Assembly (NCBI GenBank): GCA_000403495.2 | Contig: KE159799.1 | Location: 242,190 to 306,189, forward strand | From: Lachnospiraceae bacterium 10-1 | GTDB taxonomy: Bacteria > Bacillota > Clostridia > Lachnospirales > Lachnospiraceae | Reading direction: 5' to 3' | DNA: 64,000 nt | Part shown: piece after piece, positions 44,379 through 53,208 of the stretch | Position numbering within the stretch: the stretch's first letter is position 1 | How the letters are laid out: each line of letters opens with the position of its first letter | Translations under genes and position numbers: made by a program | Notes under the pieces: model-generated | The model's database searches: none | What the model was told of the DNA's origin: nothing | The model's input: only the letters and a program-made list of their open reading frames with translations

Positions 44379-46712
44379 TCACAATTTCTCTTCCAAATCT
44401 TCTAATGAGGCATATCCATAAAGAAATGCAGTATTTGCCATAGTCATTTGGGCAAGATTTTTATTTTCCCTGCAAAGCCGTGCAATAAATCTTCCATACA
44501 AATCCAGCGTTTCATCTGAATAGGTGGATAATTCTCCCCTTAAATAAGTTTCATAGGAAGTATTAAAAGGATTGTCCTCTGATGTGTGAATGCTTCTTGC
44601 GTTCCCTGCTGCCTTAGGGAACTTTTCTGCAAACTCCTCCATCCATTCTACCTGAATCCTTACAATCTCATTAATAATTTCTTTTTTCATTTCCGGCAGT
44701 TCCGGAAATAAGCTCTTTATCTGTGCAAACTTAAGAGGCGCTGTGCTTTCCATCATTCTGCCATACTTCTCTGTAATTAAATTCCACCCTCTGTCATTTG
44801 CCCGATGAAAATCTGCAATGTAACTTTTCAGCATCTCTTCCGTCCATGTATAATACTGGCTCTTTCTCATAATGGAAAAGGTATTGAAATCGTCCTGGCA
44901 ATCTGCCCTTCCTCCTTCATTTTCCACCTGGTCAAAGGCTTCCCACTCTAAAGAAACCAATTCATTTACAAGCGCTGCCTTAAAAGAATCATCCTTTTTT
45001 TCTTTTTCGGGAATACTCTTTAATATATTGTCTGTGTGATGATCCAGGTAATTATCTTCTCCACTTGTAAGTCCCTGTTTTTTCATTTCTTTGATAATAA
45101 GCGCAACGATAACCTCTATCATTTGGGGTATCCGCTCATCTCCCGTTTTAAGTTCTGCCAGAGCACTTAAAATATCCCTGATTTCCGGTAAAACCGGAAG
45201 CTTCTCCATTCCCCTGTGCATCCACTTGTAAAAAGGCGCATACCTGCGGTTCAAAAGATACACCATAGCCATAGTGTGCTTCATAAACTCAGAAAGGGCT
45301 ATAGCTGCGGTAACTGTTTCTCCACGTCCGAACATTCTCAAATAATTATACTGGCCGGATTGGGCCATAAGCGCTGCCTGTCTGGCAATCTTTTTTATTC
45401 TGACCTCCTCCGGATAATAGGCTGAAATACCCTTTCGTATCCTTGTAAACTCACCTAAATCATCCTGAAATACTTTTCCGTTTACTGCTGTGGCCAAGCG
45501 GTAATCATCCAAAAACAGCCATTGATTCTGGGTGGTGGGAACATCCCTAAGTCCAATCAGGCTTTCATAAAAATCTCCGATTCGAAATACCCCCACTCTC
45601 TTCTGCGCTTTCAGCGTTGTGAAGCGGGTTACTCCCATATATGTGGAAGGCAGCTCATCATATGCCCTTTGCAGCTCTTCACCTATCTCATCATAAATAG
45701 GATCTGTCAGCCATAAGCAAAACCCTGGTCCAAAATCATGATCTCTGGAAACCTGATCATCAAATCCAAAACATTCGGAGCCTTCTCCCACAAGCCCCAC
45801 TGCTATCATATGCTCATACTCAGGAAATTTCCGACGAATCATCGGCCTGCCAAATTCCTCGTAAAATGCTTCACATAAATCCAGTCCGTTTTTAAACTGT
45901 CTTATTTTTACAGGAAGATTCTGCAGCTTTTCAGTTACTGCATTCAAATTCTGCAATGTAATCTCATAAGCTTTGCTTCTTCCCACATTTCTCTCAATTT
46001 CTCTAAGAGCAAGTTTATAATAACGGGCAGATTCCTCAAGGTTTCCCATTAAATACTGGGCCTCTCCCATTGCAGACAGTGCACCGCTGTAATGGTAGTC
46101 TCTATCCTCATCCATCTCAAAAATAGAAAATGCTTTCTTTAAATTATCGACTGCCTCCTGAAGGCGTCCTAACTTAAGCTGTGAAACCGCCAAATTTGTA
46201 TAGGTTACCGCAACTTCAATTCTGGCCTCCTCATACAAAGAGGCAATCCCAAGTGCACGCTCCAGACAGTCGCAGGCACTTTCAAAATCTCCCATTTCCT
46301 GAAATAAAAGACTCATATTATTATAAAGGCTGGCATACCTGAAATCTGTATTTTCAATCTCTTTTTCATAAATTTTCTTTACTTCCTGATAATATGCCAT
46401 AGACTCTTTCAAAAGTCCTGCCGCCCTGCAGGCATTTGCCACATTGAGCAGCGTAGTTGCATAATGCACCGTCCCCTTAAGTCCGGCCTGATCCATCAAA
46501 AGAAGCACCTGCCGACATCCTGCAATAGATTTTTCAAATTCACCCATTTCACGATAATGCCCAATGATTTCATTGAGCAGGGTTATCATAGATGCAGTAT
46601 CCTTTTCTTTCGCTGCCTCATCAATTCTCTGAAGCAGAAAGTTCTCCACCTGATCTACTTTGTGCTGCGTAAATAGTTCATCCAACTGTGCTAAAATCTG
46701 TTCAATAATCAT
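44379..46712 (-). CDS. TPR protein fused to a DUF4037 nucleotidyltransferase-like domain and DUF4125
   Basis: The protein has 777 residues in three parts. Residues 30-265 form about six tetratricopeptide repeats (SLLFQEMGDFESACDCLERA, LAVSQLKLGRLQEAVDNLKK). Residues 275-540 match DUF4037, whose start resembles a polymerase-beta-type nucleotidyltransferase: Gly311-Ser312, eleven residues, then Asp324-His-Asp326 in SRDHDFGPGF. Residues 560-777 match DUF4125. It follows the patatin gene by 30 bases with a GGAGGT site. The biochemical activity is unknown; an NTP-transfer role is inferred from the motif only. Confidence 0.82.
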   Translation of the reverse strand: MIIEQILAQLDELFTQHKVDQVENFLLQRIDEAAKEKDTASMITLLNEIIGHYREMGEFEKSIAGCRQVLLLMDQAGLKGTVHYATTLLNVANACRAAGLLKESMAYYQEVKKIYEKEIENTDFRYASLYNNMSLLFQEMGDFESACDCLERALGIASLYEEARIEVAVTYTNLAVSQLKLGRLQEAVDNLKKAFSIFEMDEDRDYHYSGALSAMGEAQYLMGNLEESARYYKLALREIERNVGRSKAYEITLQNLNAVTEKLQNLPVKIRQFKNGLDLCEAFYEEFGRPMIRRKFPEYEHMIAVGLVGEGSECFGFDDQVSRDHDFGPGFCLWLTDPIYDEIGEELQRAYDELPSTYMGVTRFTTLKAQKRVGVFRIGDFYESLIGLRDVPTTQNQWLFLDDYRLATAVNGKVFQDDLGEFTRIRKGISAYYPEEVRIKKIARQAALMAQSGQYNYLRMFGRGETVTAAIALSEFMKHTMAMVYLLNRRYAPFYKWMHRGMEKLPVLPEIRDILSALAELKTGDERIPQMIEVIVALIIKEMKKQGLTSGEDNYLDHHTDNILKSIPEKEKKDDSFKAALVNELVSLEWEAFDQVENEGGRADCQDDFNTFSIMRKSQYYTWTEEMLKSYIADFHRANDRGWNLITEKYGRMMESTAPLKFAQIKSLFPELPEMKKEIINEIVRIQVEWMEEFAEKFPKAAGNARSIHTSEDNPFNTSYETYLRGELSTYSDETLDLYGRFIARLCRENKNLAQMTMANTAFLYGYASLEDLEEKL

Positions 46713-46742
46713 ATGTCTACCTCCATTCCAGTCGAACCTGCA

Positions 46743-47627
46743 TTATCCATTAGACATTAGGAAATTGCATATTTCCTCTTCTCTCCCCATCGCTTCCTCA
46801 TAGCCATGCCTGTAATACCTCATCAGGGTATCCACATCAGATTCATTGTTTTCCACTGCATATTTTGTAGGCCTGAAAATCAATGCTTTTCCTTCCTTTT
46901 CCATCTGCTCAATTTTGCTAAGACAGGCATTGTACTTTTTTGCCCTGCCGGATACTGTCTTAATAAAATCAGGATATTTGTGATACACCAGCCTGATCAT
47001 CATCATATAAAAAAATCTGTATTTTTTCCGATAATTGGATTTTCTTGTAAGGATAACTAAAACCTTATTCCAGCCTTCCTCTATAATCTTGCCTATGGGG
47101 AGCGCATCCGCCATCCCTCCATCTAACATAGGCACACCATCTATCTGGCTTACCCTGGATATAAATGGTAGAGAATTTGCTGCACGACATATCTCCCAAA
47201 ATCTGTCCTCAGTTTCAAAAGTCTCATGGTATACACTCTCACCTGTTCTACAGTCAGTAGTATTTATAATAAATCGTTTTTTTGAATTACAAAAGGTACT
47301 AAAATCAAATGGAATCAGTTTTTTAGGAACTTCATCAAATAAAAAATCCATATCAAAAAAAGTCCCTTTCTTAAGAAAAGTTGCCAGTCCCATATATTTT
47401 TCCTTTGCAAGGGGTTTTATCACTGCTTCCACCGCTCTGCCCTTTTGTTCTGAAACATAGTTCATTCCTGCATAAGCCCCGGCCGAAACCGCCAGTACAT
47501 TTGGCACCTGTATCTTCTTTTCCATAAGAAAATCCAGTACACCGGCTGCAAATACACTCCTCATGGCACCGCCTTCAATTAAAATCCCTGTATTTTCAAA
47601 TTCTCTTTCGTTCTCCATCACCTGCAT
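46743..47627 (-). CDS. Patatin-like phospholipase
   Basis: The 294-residue cytoplasmic protein is a YjjU-type patatin. The oxyanion segment is EGGAMRSVFAAGV (18-30), the nucleophile is Ser48 in AVSAG (the usual leading Gly is Ala) and the partner Asp is in DGGMADALP. It would hydrolyse acyl chains of membrane lipids. GAGGGA upstream favours the ATG at 47627. It is the first gene of an operon with the TPR-DUF4037-DUF4125 fusion. Confidence 0.9.
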   Translation of the reverse strand: MQVMENEREFENTGILIEGGAMRSVFAAGVLDFLMEKKIQVPNVLAVSAGAYAGMNYVSEQKGRAVEAVIKPLAKEKYMGLATFLKKGTFFDMDFLFDEVPKKLIPFDFSTFCNSKKRFIINTTDCRTGESVYHETFETEDRFWEICRAANSLPFISRVSQIDGVPMLDGGMADALPIGKIIEEGWNKVLVILTRKSNYRKKYRFFYMMMIRLVYHKYPDFIKTVSGRAKKYNACLSKIEQMEKEGKALIFRPTKYAVENNESDVDTLMRYYRHGYEEAMGREEEICNFLMSNG

Positions 47628-47659
47628 TTGTAACTATTTCCCTCATCTGTTTACTACTT

Positions 47660-47687
47660 ATTATACTTCATTTAATGTATTTTTCAA
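47660..47687 (-). promoter_or_regulatory. Promoter for the patatin operon
   Basis: TTGAAA (47682-47687) and TATAAT (47660-47665), read on the minus strand, have 16-base spacing, about 35 bases before the patatin start. Confidence 0.7.
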
Positions 47688-47714
47688 GCATCACCTTCGG
47701 CACATTCCAACATA

Positions 47715-47723
47715 TGATATAGT
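47715..47723 (+). promoter_or_regulatory. Extended -10 promoter for the DUF4474 gene
   Basis: TG-A-TATAGT (47715-47723) is an extended -10 about 28 bases before the ATG at 47751; the -35 region is poor, as extended -10 promoters allow. It is divergent from the patatin promoter. Confidence 0.5.
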
Positions 47724-47750
47724 AAAAATATACACAAGGATTTATTTTTT

Positions 47751-48644
47751 ATGTACTTCTCGATTATTATAATAATATTTCTACTGCTATTTCTCATTGT
47801 ATCTTCCACCTGCCGCAGACGATGGGCAATAAAAAAGGTCTGCTCCATGTCATGTTCCGATAAATGTGAGCTTTTCAACTCTCTCTTAGAACCATTCGGC
47901 TATTGTTACAATCCCTCTCAGGATATCATATCCTCCCGAAATGATGCATGGCAGAGAAGTGCCGGCTATACAGCCCTTTTTGACCGTACAGCCCCATACT
48001 TTAATATGGTGTTTGATTATCTTCCCATCTACTTCAATTATGATGAAAAAACCTGGCTGATTGAAATCTGGAAGGGGCAATATGGTATCAACACCGGTTC
48101 TGAGGTGGGTATTTACTACGCAGATCGTATTCTTTCCGAAAAAGAACTGCCAATCGCACACTTTCAGGCTGTAGATGATCATGACATGCTGCCTGTTTCC
48201 ATGACTTTATCAAAGGAAAACGATCTCCTTGCCAGAGTTGCAAAAAAAACCTGGTGGCTGACCGCATTTTGTATGGGACAGTTTTCAAGGCCCTCCCAGC
48301 TTTTTCTCAATGTTTCTATCTGCTTTACGGATTGTGATATGATGCATCATTTCCTGAATGCACTTAGAAAAACCGGTCTGCCTGAAGAATGTATTCAAAT
48401 ATGCGGCCATAAGATTACTTTTCCTTTTGGCGGATGCATTAGGCGCCCTTACAGCTTATGGCAGCGCATAGTCCGCTCCTTAGCTCAATTCTGGAACCGG
48501 GTTTTCTGTAAAATCTTTCTCTTTATCACACGTTACTTTACCCTGACAATGGACCGGATGCTGTATTTGTATTATCTGCTTCCATTTGCTTTTAGAAGAA
48601 TGCTTCGCCTACGTAAATGTCGTAAAAAATATATGTGCCATTAG
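47751..48644 (+). CDS. DUF4474 membrane protein
   Basis: The 297-residue protein has an N-terminal membrane helix (1-20), a DUF4474 domain recognisable from LLEPFGYCYNPSQDIISSRN and KTWLIEIWKGQYGINTGSEV, and a hydrophobic, Arg-rich C-terminus (about 240-297) that could be a second anchor. Function unknown; the family is widespread in clostridia. It is followed after 15 bases by a metallophosphoesterase gene, so they form an operon. Confidence 0.83.
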   Translation: MYFSIIIIIFLLLFLIVSSTCRRRWAIKKVCSMSCSDKCELFNSLLEPFGYCYNPSQDIISSRNDAWQRSAGYTALFDRTAPYFNMVFDYLPIYFNYDEKTWLIEIWKGQYGINTGSEVGIYYADRILSEKELPIAHFQAVDDHDMLPVSMTLSKENDLLARVAKKTWWLTAFCMGQFSRPSQLFLNVSICFTDCDMMHHFLNALRKTGLPEECIQICGHKITFPFGGCIRRPYSLWQRIVRSLAQFWNRVFCKIFLFITRYFTLTMDRMLYLYYLLPFAFRRMLRLRKCRKKYMCH

Positions 48645-48659
48645 AGAGGAACTTATCCT

Positions 48660-49544
48660 ATGAGCTATGAATCCCGTATCTCCCATGCTTTTGACAATGC
48701 GCCTGTACTGCCGCTGCATAAAGGCTCCCGCTATGTGATTATCAGCGACTGCCACAGGGGCAGTGGAAACGCCAACGATAATTTTTTAAAAAATGAAAAT
48801 CTATACTTTACCGCCCTTGCCCATTATTATGAGCGCGGCTTCACTTATATTGAGCTGGGAGATGGGGATGAGCTGTGGGAAAACAGAAATATGCGTCAAA
48901 TCATAGATATTCACAACAATACCTTCCATCTTCTGTCCTGTTTTTATCAAAAAAACAGACTTTATATGATCTACGGAAACCATGATATGGTAAAGAAAAA
49001 ACGGGGCTATGGAAAAAACATGTATTCTTCTTATTATTGTACCAATACCTTATGTACACAGCCTCTTTTTCCAGATCTGGTTTTTTACGAAGGAATCATT
49101 TTAGAATCTCCTTATGATAGTTCCCGGCTTTTTCTTACTCATGGTCATCAGGCTGACTTTTTAAACTCTACCTGCTGGAAGCTTGCCCGTTTTCTTGTCA
49201 GGTATCTGTGGAAGCCTCTGGAGCATTTTGGCGTTTTAGATCCTACCAATGCTGCCAAAAACTACGTGCGCAAAGACAAAGTCGAACAGCGTCTTGACAA
49301 TTATGCAAAATCAAAAAACCTGCATTTGATTACCGGCCACACCCACCGTCCCCGCCTTAATACGGAAAATTTGTTTTATATCAATACGGGGAGCTGTGTA
49401 CATCCCTACAATATTACCTGTCTGGAAATCGAAAACCAAATGCTCACACTGGTGAAATGGAATATTTCCGTAAAAAAAGACAGAACCCTCTATGTTGCCA
49501 GAGAAATTCTGTCCTCTTGTTCATTTTTACAGCTCTTTATGTAG
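48660..49544 (+). CDS. Soluble metallophosphoesterase
   Basis: The 294-residue protein is a calcineurin-like phosphoesterase with ISDCHRGSGNAND (metal Asp/His), GDGDELWEN, YGNHD, THGHQAD and GHTHRP. No signal peptide is present. The pattern recalls UDP-2,3-diacylglucosamine hydrolases, but a Gram-positive has no lipid A, so another nucleotide or phospholipid diester is more likely. It pairs with the DUF4474 gene and its stop is one base from that of the convergent hemerythrin. Confidence 0.9.
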   Translation: MSYESRISHAFDNAPVLPLHKGSRYVIISDCHRGSGNANDNFLKNENLYFTALAHYYERGFTYIELGDGDELWENRNMRQIIDIHNNTFHLLSCFYQKNRLYMIYGNHDMVKKKRGYGKNMYSSYYCTNTLCTQPLFPDLVFYEGIILESPYDSSRLFLTHGHQADFLNSTCWKLARFLVRYLWKPLEHFGVLDPTNAAKNYVRKDKVEQRLDNYAKSKNLHLITGHTHRPRLNTENLFYINTGSCVHPYNITCLEIENQMLTLVKWNISVKKDRTLYVAREILSSCSFLQLFM

Positions 49545-49545
49545 A

Positions 49546-49959
49546 TTATGAATTGCTTTCTGAGGCGGGGATCTGCTTATCCGTATAAAGAATGTGATTT
49601 ACCAGCCAGTCTGTCAAATATTTTAAAATATTATCAATCACAGCGTCCTGATCTTCATATTCCTCGTCAATACCTTCCAGCTCATGTTCTTCTAACCAGT
49701 TGATAAAGGCCTGATGCTGTGTCTTCTGCGTAAACAGCTTCTTATACCCGATAGATTGCATATACTCTTCCTCATGGGAAAAATGCATGATTGTGTATTC
49801 CTTCAATTCATTTAACAGATCATTGATCTGGTCATATTTATCCGGAATAAATTCTGCATTCTTTAACTGGTAAGTTTCCTCCGCTATTTCAAATAGCCTT
49901 CTGTGTTCGTTATCAATAAACTCAATACCGGTCAGGTATTCATCTTTCATCTCGTACAT
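49546..49959 (-). CDS. Bacteriohemerythrin with one altered iron ligand
   Basis: The 137-residue four-helix protein binds a di-iron site and oxygen. Ligands visible: His19 (IDNEHRRLF), His59 and Glu63 (HFSHEEEYM), His82, His122 and Asp127 (NHILYTD). The usual HxxxH pair of helix three reads Gln78-x3-His82, so one iron histidine is missing. It is a single-gene unit with its own promoter and a GGAGG site; in an anaerobe it may sense or scavenge oxygen. Confidence 0.9.
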   Translation of the reverse strand: MYEMKDEYLTGIEFIDNEHRRLFEIAEETYQLKNAEFIPDKYDQINDLLNELKEYTIMHFSHEEEYMQSIGYKKLFTQKTQHQAFINWLEEHELEGIDEEYEDQDAVIDNILKYLTDWLVNHILYTDKQIPASESNS

Positions 49960-50000
49960 AGCAAAAATCCTCCTTCACAATCCTCTGATTGATCGCTATA

Positions 50001-50029
50001 ATCATACCATATAGCCGGGGAATAAACAA
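50001..50029 (-). promoter_or_regulatory. Promoter for the bacteriohemerythrin gene
   Basis: TTGTTT (50024-50029) and TATGAT (50001-50006), read on the minus strand, have 17-base spacing and lie about 40 bases before the start. Confidence 0.6.
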
Positions 50030-50087
50030 GCGCGCATAACAAATATCTGTGGATTTTCTCCATTTTCACACAGAAAAGCTGGAAACA

Positions 50088-52418
50088 TCATAACTCATTT
50101 ATCGTCTCAGTGATTGACATGCTGCAGATACGTTTTGCCGGGGCATAAACCGCTGCAACAGAAGAAATAAATACAAAAAAGAATATTATGCCAATTAAAA
50201 TAACTGGTAAATGCCATGTAACGCCAAAATAATGGGTAATCAGCCGATCGTACAAAGCCCTGCTAAGGGGTATTCCAATCCCACAACCCACAATTAATCC
50301 GGAAACTGCATAAGTACCGGATTCTGCGGCAATCATTTTTTTTAGCTGCCTGCTGTCCATGCCGACTGCCCGCATTGCTCCATACTGTCTTACCCTTGCC
50401 GATACGCTCATGGAAATACTGTTGATGATATTGAATATTGTAATCATGGCAATAATAGTTAAAAAGCTGTATACCACAAATACCGAAGCAAAATAGGTTG
50501 CCTGATCCCGCTTATTGGTCTCACGCAAATCATCAAAAATCACATGATTGGGGACAAGATTATTTATTTGCTTCACAGTATCTTCATCCGCTTCTTCATT
50601 CAACTGTATGCCAATCATACTGTAATTCTGCTCCCCGGTTATTCTTTCAAATGTTTTCTCAGAACATATCACACTGTACTCACTGGGAAATACACCAGTG
50701 GACACTGCACAGGTAATTTCAACTTCTTTTCCTCCAATTTGAACAGTATCGCCAACTTTAAGGGGATTATCCTTATTCAGGACTGTCATAACCTGACCGC
50801 TGTCTCCATAAATTTCTGATAAATCTCCATAAACCATACTCTCCTTTGCTTCGTCCAACAAAACATCACTATATGATACTAAATTTACATGATTTATTCC
50901 TTCCCGCGAAGAAGCTGCCGGAACATTCTCCATATAGGCACACCCAAAGGTCTGTTCCACCCCTGCTATGGAACCTATCGTTTCATTCAGGCTTTGACGC
51001 AGTACACACTCGTTTGCATATCCGTTGAGTATCATATCCGGCTGCCAGGAACGCAAAGAAGGTATCAATTCACGTGCAAAGTCCAATCCTACTGAAAAAC
51101 AAAGAAACAAAATAATACTAAGTGAAAAACTAGCTGTCATCAGAAACCAGTTTTTCCTGGAAATTACCGCATGGTAAATCCCCAGAATACCTTCGACTTT
51201 GCACAAATTTAATTTTAACGTATGCCGCTGCAAATGTACACTTTCACTGTTACCAGAAACCGCCGCCATCGGAGAAACCTTAGATGCACGTTTCGCCGGT
51301 GACTGGGCTGCCAGTAAAACCGTTATCATTCCAACTAATGCACCACTAAGCAGTCCCACGGGACTGAATGCAAATACAGGCATGGTAATAAATTCACCAC
51401 CAATACCATAATGCAGCATTGCACATACGCCCCAACTGACAGCAATTCCGGTAATTATTCCAACAGGCACAGCGGTTTTGCACCAATTAAGTGCTTCCAA
51501 TCGCACATATCGAATGATTTGTTTGCGGCTTGCACCAATGCAGCGCATCATGCCAAAAAATTTTGTCCGCTGAGCCACATTGCTGTTCATACTTCCGGAA
51601 ATCATTAAAACGCCTGCCAGCAAAACCAAAACAAACAGCATAGCAGCCATTCCATAAATTCTTTTTACAGATTCATTACTGCTTTGTCCTGCCAGTCCCA
51701 TAACTGCTGTATTTTCAGAAATATTTTCATCTGACAGTTCATACTGCTGCTGTAGTTCCATAATTGCCTTAGATGCCTTAGCTCCATTTTGAAACCGGAC
51801 ATAAAAAAACGGACTGCATGAAACCCTATTTTGCTCCATGAGGGCATCAAAAGCTTTCTGCGTCATATACACAGCAATCAAATATGTCTGCCCCTGATAA
51901 CTATCTTTATCATCCGTTCCAAAGCCAGATATCGTAAGATCAACATCTCCTGCAGGAGTCTTAATGGTCACACAATCTCCAATCTGCACATTAAGGGCAA
52001 GCTTTGCATTAGAACTAAGAACAGCCTCATCATCATTTTCTGGAAAATGTCCTTCATCAATTGCATTGACAAGCTGCGTCATATAATTGTAATCAGTGCC
52101 ATATAAAGCTGCTTTTTTCTCTCCCACATAAAATGGCTGATCCGCATCAGTGTTAAATGCTTCCAACCATCCTGTCACCAGAACATCAGAGCGGCCGGCG
52201 ATTTTTTCTGCCGCTTCCTTTGAAACAGTTTCCAACTTAATATGCCAGCTTCCATGCTTTTCCAGCAATTGTCCGCTTTCCGTTCTAATAAACATATCCG
52301 CCACACTGAAAATCGTCGTCACTAACAGAACAGAAATAATAATACATAATATTGTCATACGGTTCTGACGTTTCCGCACCTTTACAGAGGCAGGTATAAG
52401 ACCAAGGTAACTTCTCAT
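50088..52418 (-). CDS. ABC transporter permease, FtsX/MacB type
   Basis: The protein has 776 residues with an N-terminal membrane helix, a large extracellular domain, three helices forming the first FtsX core (FVLVLLAGVLMISGSMNSNV, CIGASRKQ), then a second extracellular domain and a second FtsX core (YGAMRAVGMDSRQLKKM). Such permeases pump or sense antimicrobial peptides. The ATG at 52418 overlaps the ATPase stop as ATGA, with GGGGAGG eight bases upstream; a GTG at 52427 is also in frame. Confidence 0.93.
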   Translation of the reverse strand: MRSYLGLIPASVKVRKRQNRMTILCIIISVLLVTTIFSVADMFIRTESGQLLEKHGSWHIKLETVSKEAAEKIAGRSDVLVTGWLEAFNTDADQPFYVGEKKAALYGTDYNYMTQLVNAIDEGHFPENDDEAVLSSNAKLALNVQIGDCVTIKTPAGDVDLTISGFGTDDKDSYQGQTYLIAVYMTQKAFDALMEQNRVSCSPFFYVRFQNGAKASKAIMELQQQYELSDENISENTAVMGLAGQSSNESVKRIYGMAAMLFVLVLLAGVLMISGSMNSNVAQRTKFFGMMRCIGASRKQIIRYVRLEALNWCKTAVPVGIITGIAVSWGVCAMLHYGIGGEFITMPVFAFSPVGLLSGALVGMITVLLAAQSPAKRASKVSPMAAVSGNSESVHLQRHTLKLNLCKVEGILGIYHAVISRKNWFLMTASFSLSIILFLCFSVGLDFARELIPSLRSWQPDMILNGYANECVLRQSLNETIGSIAGVEQTFGCAYMENVPAASSREGINHVNLVSYSDVLLDEAKESMVYGDLSEIYGDSGQVMTVLNKDNPLKVGDTVQIGGKEVEITCAVSTGVFPSEYSVICSEKTFERITGEQNYSMIGIQLNEEADEDTVKQINNLVPNHVIFDDLRETNKRDQATYFASVFVVYSFLTIIAMITIFNIINSISMSVSARVRQYGAMRAVGMDSRQLKKMIAAESGTYAVSGLIVGCGIGIPLSRALYDRLITHYFGVTWHLPVILIGIIFFFVFISSVAAVYAPAKRICSMSITETINEL

Positions 52419-53098
52419 TCCCTGCACCTCCCCAAATCGGTCAGAACGCCATCCGATACCTGTAATACACGATCTGCAGTCTGTGCAATACTGCGATTGT
52501 GGGTAATCATAATAATCGTCTGCTCGTATTTTTTAGATGCCTCTTTCAGCAATAAAATAACCTCACTGCTGTTTCGTGTATCCAAATTTCCTGTGGGTTC
52601 GTCTGCAAGTATCAGTGATGGTCTGGTAATAAGCGCCCGTCCAATCGCTGCTCTCTGTTGTTGACCGCCGGACAGCTGGCTTGGCAGATGATTTCTTCGC
52701 TCCTGTAAATTCAAAACAGTAAGCAGTTCTTCCAGATATTCCCTGTCAGGTTTCTGATAATCCAGCAGCATGGGGAAAATAATATTCTGCTCCACAGTAA
52801 GCTCCGGTACAAGATTAAATGCCTGAAAGATAAATCCAATATTTCTACGCCGGAACACAGTAAGCTTTCTGTCATTCATGGAAAAAATCTCCTTTCCATC
52901 AATCATTACCCTGCCTGACGTTGGCGCATCCAGTGCGCCAATTATGTTCAGAAGTGTACTTTTTCCAGAGCCAGATTCCCCCACAATCGCTACATACTCT
53001 CCTTTAGGAACGGAAAAGCTGACATTTTTCAATGCTTTCACAGCAGTCTCTCCACTGCCATAGGTCTTACAAATATTATTGACCTCTAATAAGTTCAT
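52415..53098 (-). CDS. ABC transporter ATP-binding protein, MacB/LolD type
   Basis: The 227-residue ATPase has Walker A GESGSGKST, signature LSGGQQQRAAIGRAL and Walker B LILADEPTGNLD, the usual sequence of exporters paired with FtsX-type permeases. It partners the permease whose start overlaps its stop. It lies 110 bases downstream of the histidine kinase, enough space for its own promoter. Confidence 0.96.
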   Translation of the reverse strand: MNLLEVNNICKTYGSGETAVKALKNVSFSVPKGEYVAIVGESGSGKSTLLNIIGALDAPTSGRVMIDGKEIFSMNDRKLTVFRRRNIGFIFQAFNLVPELTVEQNIIFPMLLDYQKPDREYLEELLTVLNLQERRNHLPSQLSGGQQQRAAIGRALITRPSLILADEPTGNLDTRNSSEVILLLKEASKKYEQTIIMITHNRSIAQTADRVLQVSDGVLTDLGRCRE

Positions 53099-53208
53099 AG
53101 TGCCAACACCTCTTTCTCAATCATTTTAACAGATAGACAAATTAATTTTATCTCTTGCCTATGTCTGAAAGAATAGCACGTTAATATTACTATAAGACTA
53201 CAGCAAGC

